64,000 nucleotides of DNA from Pedobacter zeae (lineage in GTDB: Bacteria > Bacteroidota > Bacteroidia > Sphingobacteriales > Sphingobacteriaceae). The stretch covers positions 372,001-436,000 of the forward strand of contig NZ_JACIEF010000002.1 of the NCBI RefSeq assembly GCF_014196715.1, written 5' to 3'. The notes below the pieces were generated by a model, which saw nothing but the letters and a program-made list of their open reading frames with translations, did no database searches and was not told the DNA's origin. A program made the translations under genes and the position numbers. The stretch's first letter is position 1, and every line of letters begins with the position of its first letter. Below are positions 34,143 through 41,496 of the stretch, in pieces.

Positions 34143-34352
34143 TTTTATTGTAAGTCCTTTTATATCCTTAGCTAAATCTGTAAGGACCTGAATTGCTTTT
34201 ATCGCATCTTTCTCATTAAATGATCGACCATCTGTTTCCTTAAGTTTCCTGTTCAAGTAAGATGCCGCCGCCGCATTAGTTGGGTAAATAGCCTTTGCTA
34301 TCGTTGCCATATTCAATTTATCGCAACTCAATAAAAATTCTTTCACGTTCAT
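34140..34352 (-). CDS. Small phage protein facing a divergent promoter
   Basis: 70 residues from the ATG at 34352; longer upstream frame has no start context. Helical: MNVKEFLLSCDKLNMATIAK, AAASYLNRKLKETDGRSFNE. The N-terminal half resembles a short helix-turn-helix (MATIAKAIYP then NAAAASYLNRKL), suggesting a small regulator, but this is weak. It is one of three minus-strand genes inside the prophage. Confidence 0.6.
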   Translation of the reverse strand: MNVKEFLLSCDKLNMATIAKAIYPTNAAAASYLNRKLKETDGRSFNEKDAIKAIQVLTDLAKDIKGLTIK

Positions 34353-34431
34353 GCTGTAAAAGTATAAAAATAAAAGTGAAATAAAAAATTCACAAAATAT
34401 TTTGAAATGTGAAATTATTATTGTACATTTG
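34353..34431. promoter_or_regulatory. Second divergent promoter/operator region
   Basis: Rightward promoter TTTG (34401-34404), exactly 19 bp, TACATTTG (34424-34431). The spacer begins with AAATGTGAAAT (34405-34415), identical to an element in the repressor region at 16448; inverted TTCACA (34389-34394) pairs with TGTGAA (34408-34413). This suggests that the CI-like repressor, or the small gene itself, controls this promoter. Confidence 0.65.
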
Positions 34432-34438
34432 TTATGTC

Positions 34439-34456
34439 CAAAGCAATGAAGCTTTG
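34439..34456 (+). promoter_or_regulatory. Leader hairpin, AATGRA family, copy 1
   Basis: Perfect stem CAAAGC / GCTTTG around loop AATGAA, 12 bp before the ATG in the TATAAAAACCATGTC leader. See copies at 34730, 34877, 35272. Confidence 0.5.
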
Positions 34457-34476
34457 AATATAAAAACCATGTCGAA

Positions 34477-34683
34477 ATGTTATTAACAGAAAAACACAAA
34501 AAAGCATTAGTCCAAGAGCTTATAGAAGCCAATGAATGCTTGCAAGAGGTTCAAAAAGATATTGATACTCAAAACTGGACTAGCGAAGAATCAAAGGCAT
34601 CGCAAGAGGTTTGGAGAGAAGTAATCTGGCAACGTGTAAAGTTTATCAGAGAAAATCTCGAAAGATTAGATGTGTACGGATAA
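34477..34683 (+). CDS. Small coiled-coil phage protein
   Basis: 68 residues, helical (KALVQELIEANECLQEVQKD). The leader ATG at 34469 gives only MSKCY and a stop, so the gene uses the next ATG at 34477. A five-codon leader peptide upstream is possible. Confidence 0.55.
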   Translation: MLLTEKHKKALVQELIEANECLQEVQKDIDTQNWTSEESKASQEVWREVIWQRVKFIRENLERLDVYG

Positions 34684-34694
34684 ACAAATTATCG

Positions 34695-34718
34695 CCCCGC
34701 CCTGAAATAAAGGCGGGG
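34695..34718 (+). terminator. Hairpin after the small coiled-coil gene
   Basis: Stem CCCCGCC / GGCGGGG with a 10-nt loop. Followed by ATTTGG, so no strong T tract. First element of the structured non-coding stretch 34684-34910. Confidence 0.5.
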
Positions 34719-34729
34719 ATTTGGTGGTA

Positions 34730-34747
34730 AACAGCAATTGGGCTGTT
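34730..34747 (+). ncRNA. Hairpin, AATGRA family, copy 2
   Basis: AACAGC / GCTGTT around AATTGG. No ORF follows it for more than 150 bp; the flanking sequence (GTTGAATTG) is repeated after copy 3. This copy lies inside a non-coding stretch with two other hairpins (34695 and 34837), so it may be part of a small RNA. Confidence 0.45.
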
Positions 34748-34836
34748 GTTGAATTGAAACCAGGTATTGAAATAATTACGAACAGTAAATGAATTATAAA
34801 GAGACGCAATAGGTAAAAACGTCTGCCTCGTATCCT

Positions 34837-34867
34837 AACCCCAACGCTTAGCAATAGGCTTGGGGTT
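34837..34867 (+). terminator. Long hairpin in the non-coding stretch
   Basis: Perfect stem AACCCCAA / TTGGGGTT with a 15-nt loop whose ends can pair further. Followed directly by GGGGCAG and copy 3 of the AATGRA hairpin. It may end a small transcript from 34684. Confidence 0.5.
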
Positions 34868-34876
34868 GGGGCAGTA

Positions 34877-34894
34877 GACGGCAATGGAGCTGTC
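34877..34894 (+). promoter_or_regulatory. Leader hairpin, AATGRA family, copy 3
   Basis: GACGGC / GCTGTC (one G-T) around AATGGA. First pair changed from A-T in copy 2 to G-C, keeping the stem. ATG of the next gene is 17 bp on. Confidence 0.5.
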
Positions 34895-34910
34895 GTTAAA
34901 TTGCAGGAAA

Positions 34911-35207
34911 ATGAAAACTACTTATTTTAAAACAATAATTCAAAAAACAACAAATGAACACAGTATTTTAATAGCTGTCATTCCAAACAACATGCTAGGT
35001 GTTGAATTACCAAGTATATGTGAAATGCAGGCTTTTATGATGCCAAAAACTATTTACACAGGGACTTATCCGCAAATAAAAATTAATATAGATACGCTTA
35101 CGGATAGAAGCGACTTGAAAGGACAAGGAATAGCCGGAATAGTAGCTCAACCGACTTGGTTTACTAAGGTAGAAGAATCTGACGATTTAATGGGCATATC
35201 TATTTAA
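34911..35207 (+). CDS. Unknown phage protein
   Basis: 98 residues from the ATG after GCAGGAAA; the longer frame starting at 34884 is inside the leader hairpin and is rejected. Contains ILIAVIPNNMLGVELPSICE and IKINIDTLTDRSDLKGQG. No family recognised. Confidence 0.55.
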   Translation: MKTTYFKTIIQKTTNEHSILIAVIPNNMLGVELPSICEMQAFMMPKTIYTGTYPQIKINIDTLTDRSDLKGQGIAGIVAQPTWFTKVEESDDLMGISI

Positions 35208-35235
35208 TGACCCTTACTGCAATTGCGGTAATGTT

Positions 35236-35265
35236 AGCGCGACACTCTTAGGGGTTCGCGCTTTT
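35236..35265 (+). terminator. Terminator after the 34911 gene
   Basis: Perfect 7-bp stem AGCGCGA / TCGCGCT, then TTT. It precedes the next AATGRA hairpin by 7 bp. Confidence 0.65.
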
Positions 35266-35271
35266 CAGGTA

Positions 35272-35291
35272 CCAGGGCAATGGAGCACTGG
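35272..35291 (+). promoter_or_regulatory. Leader hairpin, AATGRA family, copy 4
   Basis: CCAGGGC / GCACTGG (one mismatch) around AATGGA, 16 bp before the ATG in AAATATAAAAACTATGTCG. Confidence 0.45.
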
Positions 35292-35307
35292 CGTAAATAT
35301 AAAAACT

Positions 35308-35529
35308 ATGTCGAAAATCACTTATTCAATCATCACCGCATTGGTAGCATTTGCAGTGTATGCACTTTACATATTCTTTACATCCGGTAGTCCGCAAACA
35401 TCAACTGAGCTATATATCTTAGGATTTATTGCGCTTTTACTGGCTTTCATATTAATTCCAACAAAACCAAGCTATACGGGTTACCGTAATGGTTTGAGGG
35501 CAAGATGGTATAACTTTAATCGCAAGTAA
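35308..35529 (+). CDS. Two-helix membrane protein
   Basis: 73 residues: membrane helices 5-27 (YSIITALVAFAVYALYIFF) and 35-55 (LYILGFIALLLAFILIP), then a basic cytoplasmic tail. Located just before the terminase but far from the lysis genes, so an accessory rather than holin role is more likely. Confidence 0.65.
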   Translation: MSKITYSIITALVAFAVYALYIFFTSGSPQTSTELYILGFIALLLAFILIPTKPSYTGYRNGLRARWYNFNRK

Positions 35530-35532
35530 GCC

Positions 35533-35691
35533 ATGAAAATAATCAAATTAACAGATCAAGAGGTTGATGACCTTAAGAAAGCCCTGGTTATTGCAATGAA
35601 AACTATCGATGAAACAACTACCGGAAAAGGATCTGACATGATATTCGCTGATAGACTCGAAGTTTTAGAAAACAAATTAGCTGGAGTTTAA
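35533..35691 (+). CDS. Small phage protein (52 aa)
   Basis: Starts 3 bp after the previous stop; reads MKIIKLTDQEVDDLKKALVI then a helical C-terminus. Followed by a short terminator, so it ends this unit. Confidence 0.5.
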   Translation: MKIIKLTDQEVDDLKKALVIAMKTIDETTTGKGSDMIFADRLEVLENKLAGV

Positions 35692-35701
35692 TTAAAGTAA
35701 T

Positions 35702-35722
35702 GAGGGGTGAAATTCCCCTCTT
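35702..35722 (+). terminator. Short terminator
   Basis: Perfect GAGGGG / CCCCTC with loop TGAAATT, then TTAAATATTATATTT. An ORF start at 35700 lies inside this hairpin and is rejected. Confidence 0.65.
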
Positions 35723-35741
35723 AAATATTATATTTGAAATT

Positions 35742-36005
35742 ATGAGTCAAAGAGGTAATTATAAAAGTCAATTAATTGAGACAATGGAATTTGATACAAT
35801 TCCTTCATCATTGAGGCTTTATGGTATGCGGTTTAAGGATTTAGGATTAGCAAAAGATAAGCTATTTTACGAAACTATTTCAACTACCATTGGTTATTCT
35901 GGTCTAAAGGCAAGTATTGCAGAAAGAAACCTTTTAAGAGCTATCTTAAAAACTTCATTGTTCAAAATCTTACTAAAACTTCAGTATCGGCAAAATATCC
36001 GATAA
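35742..36005 (+). CDS. Unknown phage protein before terminase
   Basis: 87 residues from the ATG at 35742, 5 bp after TATATTTG (35729-35736), a -7 box, so the mRNA may start very near or at the ATG. Contains MSQRGNYKSQLIETMEFDTI and a helical, basic C-terminus. Stop codon overlaps the first CCGATAA half-site. Confidence 0.55.
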   Translation: MSQRGNYKSQLIETMEFDTIPSSLRLYGMRFKDLGLAKDKLFYETISTTIGYSGLKASIAERNLLRAILKTSLFKILLKLQYRQNIR

Positions 36006-36045
36006 ATTCAATTATCGGCTAATTACCCGATAATAATTATATTTG
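35999..36045 (+). promoter_or_regulatory. Inverted repeats and -7 box before terminase
   Basis: Alternating half-sites CCGATAA (35999-36005), TTATCGG (36012-36018), CCGATAA (36027-36033), then TATATTTG (36038-36045), 10 bp before the terminase ATG. The half-sites allow two competing hairpins, or a dimeric repressor can bind them. They would control late transcription. Confidence 0.5.
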
Positions 36046-36055
36046 CGTACTAAGT

Positions 36056-37387
36056 ATGCAAAAAGTAGCAACGCCAGTATTTTCATTTAATAAAGAGTTT
36101 AAGCCTGTATTCTTCTCGAATGCCAGGTATAAGCATCTTTGGGGTGGCCGTGCACGTGGTGGATCTCACTGTGCAACTGATTACTATTTGCATAAGATAA
36201 CACAGAAGGAATATTTTCGTGGGTTATTTGTGCGATCGATATTTGGCGATATCGCCGGATCACTTTTTCAGGATTTTAAGGATAGGCTTTCCGCTCAGGT
36301 CGAAGCTGGCAATCTGAATGAGGATGACTTTGCTATCAATGACAGTAAGAAAACGATCCTTTACAAGCCTACCGGTAATACGATTATTTCAAAAGGCTTT
36401 AAAACCGCTTCAAATAAATCATCAGCAAAGCTAAAATCTATCGCCGGTATTACCCATGTTCTTATCGAAGAGGCCGAAGAAGTAGACGAAAGTGACTTCA
36501 ATAAGCTGGATGACTCCATTCGTACTAATAAGATCGATAACATCGAGATAATAATGCTTTTCAATCCACCTGGTAAAAACCACTGGATAATGAAACGCTG
36601 GTACAACCTTACGCCTGCAGTTAATTCCGTTGGTGAAGAGATCGAAGGCTGGTACAGGGCCACACCAAAAACTAATCCTGATTTACTATCAATTCATACT
36701 ACATTTTTAAACAACCTAAAAAACTTAAATGCTAAAACGATATCGAAATATCATCAGTATGGCGATCCAGAATCACCAATGTACAATGAAGATTTCTATT
36801 ACCGTGATGTTTTAGGTTTAGTTTCTGAAGGTGCAAAAGGTAGGATTTATAAGAAGGTTAAACCATGTACTGCAGCTGAATATGATGCCCTGCCTTATGA
36901 GCCTTTTTATGGCCTTGACTTTGGTTTTTACCCAGATCCGGCCGCATTCGGCGAACATAAGAGGCATAATAATACGCTTTGGAGTAAGCAGTTGATTTAT
37001 GAACAGGATCTAACCAATCAACAACTTGCGGATAGGATAAAGCAAGTTATAAAACATCCAAATTCCCCAATTTACGCTGACTCAGCGGAAAGTAAGTCAA
37101 TTCAAGAGCTTATTGACGAACGGTTGAACGTTTATGGAGCTGTTAAAGGTCCAGATTCGATTGATTTTGGCATTAAAAAGCTTCAGGGTTTGACATGGTT
37201 TATCGTAGAGGATTCAAAAGATTTTTGGTTTGAAAACCAAGAATATAAATACCAGATTGGATCTGACGGCCTGGCCACAGGTAAGCCAATAGATAAGCAT
37301 AACCATTTAAAAGACCAGGCGCGCTATGCAGTTGTTACGCATGAGATTTACGGGGGAGGAGAAAGGCAAACGGGTAGAAGAAATTAA
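36056..37387 (+). CDS. Terminase large subunit
   Basis: 443 residues. ATPase domain with a Walker A variant WGGRARGGS (29-37), acidic Walker B HVLIEEAEEVDE (about 133-144), and C-terminal RNaseH-like nuclease with YGLDFGFYPDPAAFGE (about 286-301) and YADSAESKSIQEL. Starts at 36056 at the edge of the TATATTTG promoter. It packages phage DNA into the procapsid with the small terminase (29684). Confidence 0.9.
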   Translation: MQKVATPVFSFNKEFKPVFFSNARYKHLWGGRARGGSHCATDYYLHKITQKEYFRGLFVRSIFGDIAGSLFQDFKDRLSAQVEAGNLNEDDFAINDSKKTILYKPTGNTIISKGFKTASNKSSAKLKSIAGITHVLIEEAEEVDESDFNKLDDSIRTNKIDNIEIIMLFNPPGKNHWIMKRWYNLTPAVNSVGEEIEGWYRATPKTNPDLLSIHTTFLNNLKNLNAKTISKYHQYGDPESPMYNEDFYYRDVLGLVSEGAKGRIYKKVKPCTAAEYDALPYEPFYGLDFGFYPDPAAFGEHKRHNNTLWSKQLIYEQDLTNQQLADRIKQVIKHPNSPIYADSAESKSIQELIDERLNVYGAVKGPDSIDFGIKKLQGLTWFIVEDSKDFWFENQEYKYQIGSDGLATGKPIDKHNHLKDQARYAVVTHEIYGGGERQTGRRN

Positions 37388-37417
37388 TTTTCAATTTGAT
37401 TACTAAATAAACAAAAG

Positions 37418-37446
37418 TTTGCAATCAATTATTTTTTCTATATTTG
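37418..37446 (+). promoter_or_regulatory. Late promoter candidate
   Basis: TTTG (37418-37421) and TATATTTG (37439-37446) with a 17-bp spacer, short of the 19-bp ideal. Would give a leader of about 78 nt for the 37530 gene, including the hairpin at 37485. Confidence 0.5.
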
Positions 37447-37484
37447 AACATTCAAGGCATTAACGCCTGTTCTTTAAAATATTC

Positions 37485-37501
37485 TCGCTACGGGACTGCG
37501 A
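37485..37501 (+). promoter_or_regulatory. Leader hairpin, TAMGGGACT family, copy A
   Basis: Stem TCGC / GCGA, 9-nt loop TACGGGACT, 28 bp before the ATG at 37530. Same loop as copies at 41446, 48603 and 54241. Confidence 0.6.
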
Positions 37502-37529
37502 ATAATTATTCACTTTAAAACTTTTAAAA

Positions 37530-38153
37530 ATGAACTTATTCAACTGCCCGTTAGATGAAGCTCTAACAGAGATTGTACGCCAAAGCTGCAATTTTAAGAT
37601 TGGCCAAGGCGCTAAGCTTGTATTTGGTATTATCGGATCAACTGCGCCATTTACCCCAACCACAATCCTAACAAAAACTGCTTGGGATGCCCTTGTAACC
37701 GCAACTGATGAAACAAAGATCGTAGTTACGAACTACATCAACAATCTTGTTATTCCTGGTACCGATGCGGTGGAGGAGGGTGGCGAAACCAACCTTAACC
37801 GTATGCCTGAACTTATCGATGGCGGCAATGCTGCGGCAACTTTTAACCCTCGTGGTATTGAGCCGGCAATCAGAGCAGCTATGCAGAAATTAACACCTTA
37901 CAGTGCTATCCAGCCGGGCGTTACTGATTTAGGCTTCTTTATCATCAACTCTGATGGCGATATCGTTTGCGATGCAACTAATGTTTGGATTCCGGTTTAT
38001 AACTTCTTTTTAGGTGATTCAGATGTTGTTGCTGAAAAAGGTAAGTCTAACTCTTCTATTGGCAAGTTCATGCTTGCTTTCGGTTGGTCAAACAACCTGA
38101 AGAAGTACACTCCTTCTTTTAACATTTTGGCCACTTATCCAATTGCTGCGTAA
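37530..38153 (+). CDS. Phage structural protein, unknown
   Basis: 207 residues, compact, beta-rich (KLVFGIIGSTAPFTPTTILT, DLGFFIINSDGDIVCD). Placed between terminase and portal genes with a dedicated promoter and leader, so likely made in quantity, perhaps as a virion or scaffold component. Stop overlaps the next start by 1 bp. Confidence 0.6.
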   Translation: MNLFNCPLDEALTEIVRQSCNFKIGQGAKLVFGIIGSTAPFTPTTILTKTAWDALVTATDETKIVVTNYINNLVIPGTDAVEEGGETNLNRMPELIDGGNAAATFNPRGIEPAIRAAMQKLTPYSAIQPGVTDLGFFIINSDGDIVCDATNVWIPVYNFFLGDSDVVAEKGKSNSSIGKFMLAFGWSNNLKKYTPSFNILATYPIAA

Positions 38154-38404
38154 TGATTACGCAGGTCATTTTAGAATGCCCTGATCTTCCAGAAGGCCGG
38201 GCATTCTCCCTTGAGCATGCCAATCGATTACTCAAGGTGCAGGGGAAAAGTCCTAACGGTTGGAAATTAAAAGAAGGTCAAAAATTCGATATCGACGAAA
38301 ATGGTGTTATCATCAGAGCAAGTAATAGAGTTAATAAAAAACAATCCCAACAAGGAAGCGGTAACGAAAGCGATAGCCCACGAGGAGAGGGTGAGGTTTC
38401 ATAG
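38153..38404 (+). CDS. Small phage protein overlapping the portal gene
   Basis: 83 residues; GRAFSLEHANRLLKVQGKSP then GWKLKEGQKFDIDENGVIIR. It overlaps the portal candidate by 104 bp in a different frame. Both frames look protein-like. No function seen. Confidence 0.5.
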   Translation: MITQVILECPDLPEGRAFSLEHANRLLKVQGKSPNGWKLKEGQKFDIDENGVIIRASNRVNKKQSQQGSGNESDSPRGEGEVS

Positions 38405-40016
38405 CCAGCTTTCTGAGTGTGTTGCGGATGCATCTACCTATTACACAAAGTTTTTAGCAAAGATTAAAAGCATACTCCCTGTAGATAAATATACTCGGTT
38501 TACCCAGGTTATGGATTTCCCTTTGCCAACTACCGAGCTGGTTGATGTGATCTTCTCTGAACTTTCCAAAGTATTCGATGCTCAAAATAAGCATTTAAGT
38601 TACCAGTTTACCAGGCCTGAGATTCGCGATAACTTTACCGATTATCTTGACTGGTTAGAGTTTAACCAGTTCTGGGAAAATGATTGTTTCGAAGCAATAC
38701 GTAATCACCCGAATTGTATTCAGGTTATCGATATGCCTGTTATCCAGAATGGCAGCCGTCCGGCTCCATACGTTTTCAACTTGTTTATCGAACGGGTTTT
38801 GTCGTTAATGGTTAACGAAGATGGTAATATCAGTTTTGTAGCCTATCGGGACGATGCCGGCGTAATTGCTATTGATGAAAATTATTACCGGATTTATTCA
38901 ATTCAAGGTCAGGATTTAAACACTTTAACTTTGGTAAATGAGAACAGGCATTTTTTAGGTTATGCACCAGCTCGTTTCTTAATTAAAGACAGCATTGGTA
39001 ATACCGAAGTCGTTAAACAAAGTCCAATCACAAAGGCCTTATGGGCTTTTGATCGTTTATTGTTCCGAATTATCTCAGGTGAAAACCTCGAAGATTATGC
39101 AGCATATCCAATTTATTCGATTTATGATGACGGTTGTGACTATAAGGATGCTCACGGTAACAGTTGCCAGGGTGGGAAAATTACCGGTTTCAATTTAAGG
39201 GAGAATGTAGAATATACGAAAGATTGCCCACGATGCAAAGACAACTTTTACTTGGGCCCTGGTACTATTCTCACGTCTAAATCGCCACGTACCAAAGATT
39301 CTGCCGACCTACTTGATCAGGTTAAAATTACTTCAGCTGATGTTGAAAGCCTAAATTACATCAATGGGGCTGTTGATCGCCGTAAAGCTTCTATCCTAAA
39401 TTCATGTGTGGGTGCTGATCGAGAAGCACTAACCGGCCAGGCTCAAAACGAAAAACAAATTCTATCTACCTACGACACCAAACAGGCTATTTTGATGAAG
39501 CTTAAACGCAACATTGAAAAGGCTAAGAAGTTCGTAATTGATACCATGGGTAATTTGAGGTATGGCCCGGCTTACCTCGGATGTACTGTCGATGAGGGTT
39601 CAAAGTTTTACCTGGCAACATCCCAGCAGCTGCAGGAAAAATTAACCAATGCAATTGATAACGGAGCTTCACAATATGAGATTTCTTTAATCAAGGAAGA
39701 GATTTACCAAAACGAATACCGGAATAATCCGGAGCAAATGCAGCGGATCGAAATACTCAAGCGGTTAGAGCCTTATTGCGATTTAAGCTTTGATCAGGTC
39801 CTGTCTTTAAAAGATAAAACATCTGTTAGTGAAATTGATTTGTTTATTAAGTTTAATTTTGCATACTTTGTATGCAAATTCGAAGATGAGAACGGCAGTA
39901 TAACCGATTTTGGATCATTATTGCCAATGTCTAAGCGGATAGAAGTAATCAAAAATCAATTGTATGAGTACGCAAAATCAGAATTCAAACAACCAACCGC
40001 AACAGTCGAAAGCTGA
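38301..40016 (+). CDS. Portal protein candidate
   Basis: 571 residues, after the terminase and before scaffold and capsid genes, the canonical position. Sequence features of portal proteins: long helical C-terminal stretch (TYDTKQAILMKLKRNIEKAK) and a compact alpha/beta centre. It also has two CxxC-like pairs (CDYKDAHGNSCQ and CPRC), suggesting a metal-binding loop. Start chosen at 38301 because the first 33 residues read as protein in frame. Confidence 0.6.
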   Translation: MVLSSEQVIELIKNNPNKEAVTKAIAHEERVRFHSQLSECVADASTYYTKFLAKIKSILPVDKYTRFTQVMDFPLPTTELVDVIFSELSKVFDAQNKHLSYQFTRPEIRDNFTDYLDWLEFNQFWENDCFEAIRNHPNCIQVIDMPVIQNGSRPAPYVFNLFIERVLSLMVNEDGNISFVAYRDDAGVIAIDENYYRIYSIQGQDLNTLTLVNENRHFLGYAPARFLIKDSIGNTEVVKQSPITKALWAFDRLLFRIISGENLEDYAAYPIYSIYDDGCDYKDAHGNSCQGGKITGFNLRENVEYTKDCPRCKDNFYLGPGTILTSKSPRTKDSADLLDQVKITSADVESLNYINGAVDRRKASILNSCVGADREALTGQAQNEKQILSTYDTKQAILMKLKRNIEKAKKFVIDTMGNLRYGPAYLGCTVDEGSKFYLATSQQLQEKLTNAIDNGASQYEISLIKEEIYQNEYRNNPEQMQRIEILKRLEPYCDLSFDQVLSLKDKTSVSEIDLFIKFNFAYFVCKFEDENGSITDFGSLLPMSKRIEVIKNQLYEYAKSEFKQPTATVES

Positions 40017-40470
40017 GAAAGAAGCGGAAGCCGCAAAAGCGGAGGCATTGGCAGCAAAAGAAGCCTATGAAAATAAGCTGAAAGATCTCGAAGAAAAAGA
40101 GGCCGCTGAAAAGGAAAAAGCTGAGAAAGAAGCGGAAGCCGCAAAAGCGGAGGAAGATCGAATCATTGCCGAAAAAAAAGAATTGGATGCAAAGGCTGCG
40201 GCCGAAGCTGCAAAGCCATGGAAACTAAAACACAACGGCGAAGTGTATGAATATCCGGCAAGTGAAAAGAAAAATTTCATTGTTCGTCATTCGAGAATGT
40301 TTAAAGCGCCATCTGGAGAAGAAATGGAAGATCCAGGGTCTATCCGAATTCAAATCTACCGCCCGGAAGTTTACGCTGATCTTATTCATGAAAATGAAAA
40401 AGTTGGAAAGCGCAATGCTTTTGTTCAAGGAGGTGAAAAAACCATCGTTTTACACGATCCAACTAAGTAA
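39964..40470 (+). CDS. Ala/Glu/Lys-rich phage protein
   Basis: 168 residues. Residues 15-80 are a charged helical array containing a repeated 12-residue unit (AEKEAEAAKAE), encoded by a perfect 37-bp DNA repeat. C-terminal domain KLKHNGEVYEYPASEKKNFI is globular. May act as head-associated or scaffold protein. Overlaps the portal candidate by 53 bp. Confidence 0.55.
   Translation: MSTQNQNSNNQPQQSKAEKEAEAAKAEALAAKEAYENKLKDLEEKEAAEKEKAEKEAEAAKAEEDRIIAEKKELDAKAAAEAAKPWKLKHNGEVYEYPASEKKNFIVRHSRMFKAPSGEEMEDPGSIRIQIYRPEVYADLIHENEKVGKRNAFVQGGEKTIVLHDPTK
40009..40045 (+). repeat. 37-bp repeat, unit 1
   Basis: Identical to 40117-40153; separated by 108 bp (36 codons), so the repeat keeps reading frame. 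Encodes AEKEAEAAKAE. Confidence 0.9.
40117..40153 (+). repeat. 37-bp repeat, unit 2
   Basis: Second unit of the in-frame repeat. Length changes by whole units are possible through slippage or recombination. Confidence 0.9.
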
Positions 40471-40482
40471 TTAACCAATCAG

Positions 40483-40501
40483 ATAAGAACGGGAAACTTA
40501 T
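40483..40501 (+). promoter_or_regulatory. Degenerate TAMGGGACT-type leader hairpin, copy E
   Basis: Stem ATAAG / CTTAT, 9-nt loop AACGGGAAA, ending at the ATG of the scaffold candidate. Loop shares only ACGGGA with the other four, so membership is uncertain. Confidence 0.35.
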
Positions 40502-41413
40502 ATGAACTTACAAGAAATTCAGGCCGAAATGGCCACAAACACAGCTCTTAAAACCGAGTTGCTTGGTGCTTTAGAGAGTGATTTAATTACCCATGCGAAA
40601 GCAAAGGGGATTATTGTTCGTACTGCAGATGAGGAAGCCGCTCATTTGAAGAATTACGAAAAAGAGAAATTAGATCCGCGCATTAGCGAAATCTATACAG
40701 GCATCGACAAAGATGTTTTGGAAGCCTCAGGCATTGAAAGACAGCCACAAGAAAAGACTTACGCGTATGTGAAACGCGTTGCGGCTTCTTTACTCGGTGA
40801 GAAAAAAGACCTCGAGAAAAAGCTTTCTGATGCTATGGCTGGCAAAGGTGATGAGCTTACAAAAGCAGAACTCAACACATTAAAAACTTCTTTGGCCGAA
40901 AAGGAACAGGCTTTAAAGGACCTGCAGGAAAACTCAAAGAAAGAAACCTTCACCTTAAAAGTTGGTTTTGGCATCGATCGTTTCTTGGCTGGCCAAAAAA
41001 TTTATGTGCCTGCTCATGTGCCAGAAGATAAGAAAAAGGCTTACATAGAGGCGCGCATCAATGCCATTAAAACGGATTTCCTTAACACATTTAAACCAGA
41101 GGAAACCGATAAAGGCATTGTTTTTAAAGATGCATCTGGAACTATCCAAATGAATGCTGCGAAAGCAGCCCCTAAAACCGAAGCTGAACTGATTGCTGAG
41201 CGTTATGAGTTCGATTTTGAGCAGGAAGGAGGTTCAGGAGGCGGCGCCGGATCTGGTGGTAAAGGAGGCAAAGTTGATGATGCAGTTTTACTTGCCGAAG
41301 TAAAGGACAAACAAAGCCTTTACGAATATTTAGCCAAAAAAGGACTCATTACGGGAAGTGAGGCCTGGAAAAAAGAATACGAGGAGGTTTCAAAAAAATT
41401 GAACATCCAATAA
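40502..41413 (+). CDS. Scaffolding protein candidate
   Basis: 303 residues, helical, acidic and coiled-coil rich (LGEKKDLEKKLSDAMAGKGD, LAEKEQALKDLQEN), with a Gly-rich linker (GGSGGGAGSGGKGGK, about 243-257) and a short C-terminal helix. Placed directly before the major capsid candidate, as scaffolding proteins are. A C-terminal capsid-binding helix fits the tail. Confidence 0.65.
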   Translation: MNLQEIQAEMATNTALKTELLGALESDLITHAKAKGIIVRTADEEAAHLKNYEKEKLDPRISEIYTGIDKDVLEASGIERQPQEKTYAYVKRVAASLLGEKKDLEKKLSDAMAGKGDELTKAELNTLKTSLAEKEQALKDLQENSKKETFTLKVGFGIDRFLAGQKIYVPAHVPEDKKKAYIEARINAIKTDFLNTFKPEETDKGIVFKDASGTIQMNAAKAAPKTEAELIAERYEFDFEQEGGSGGGAGSGGKGGKVDDAVLLAEVKDKQSLYEYLAKKGLITGSEAWKKEYEEVSKKLNIQ

Positions 41414-41445
41414 CAAAATTTAAAAACTCAAAATTAAAAATTAAT

Positions 41446-41464
41446 GCAACTAAGGGACTGTTGC
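41446..41464 (+). promoter_or_regulatory. Leader hairpin, TAMGGGACT family, copy B
   Basis: Stem GCAAC / GTTGC, loop TAAGGGACT, 32 bp before the ATG of the major capsid candidate. Stem sequence differs completely from copies A and C. Confidence 0.6.
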
Positions 41465-41496
41465 CGATTTCTTAACCCTTTTATTTAAAAAAAACA

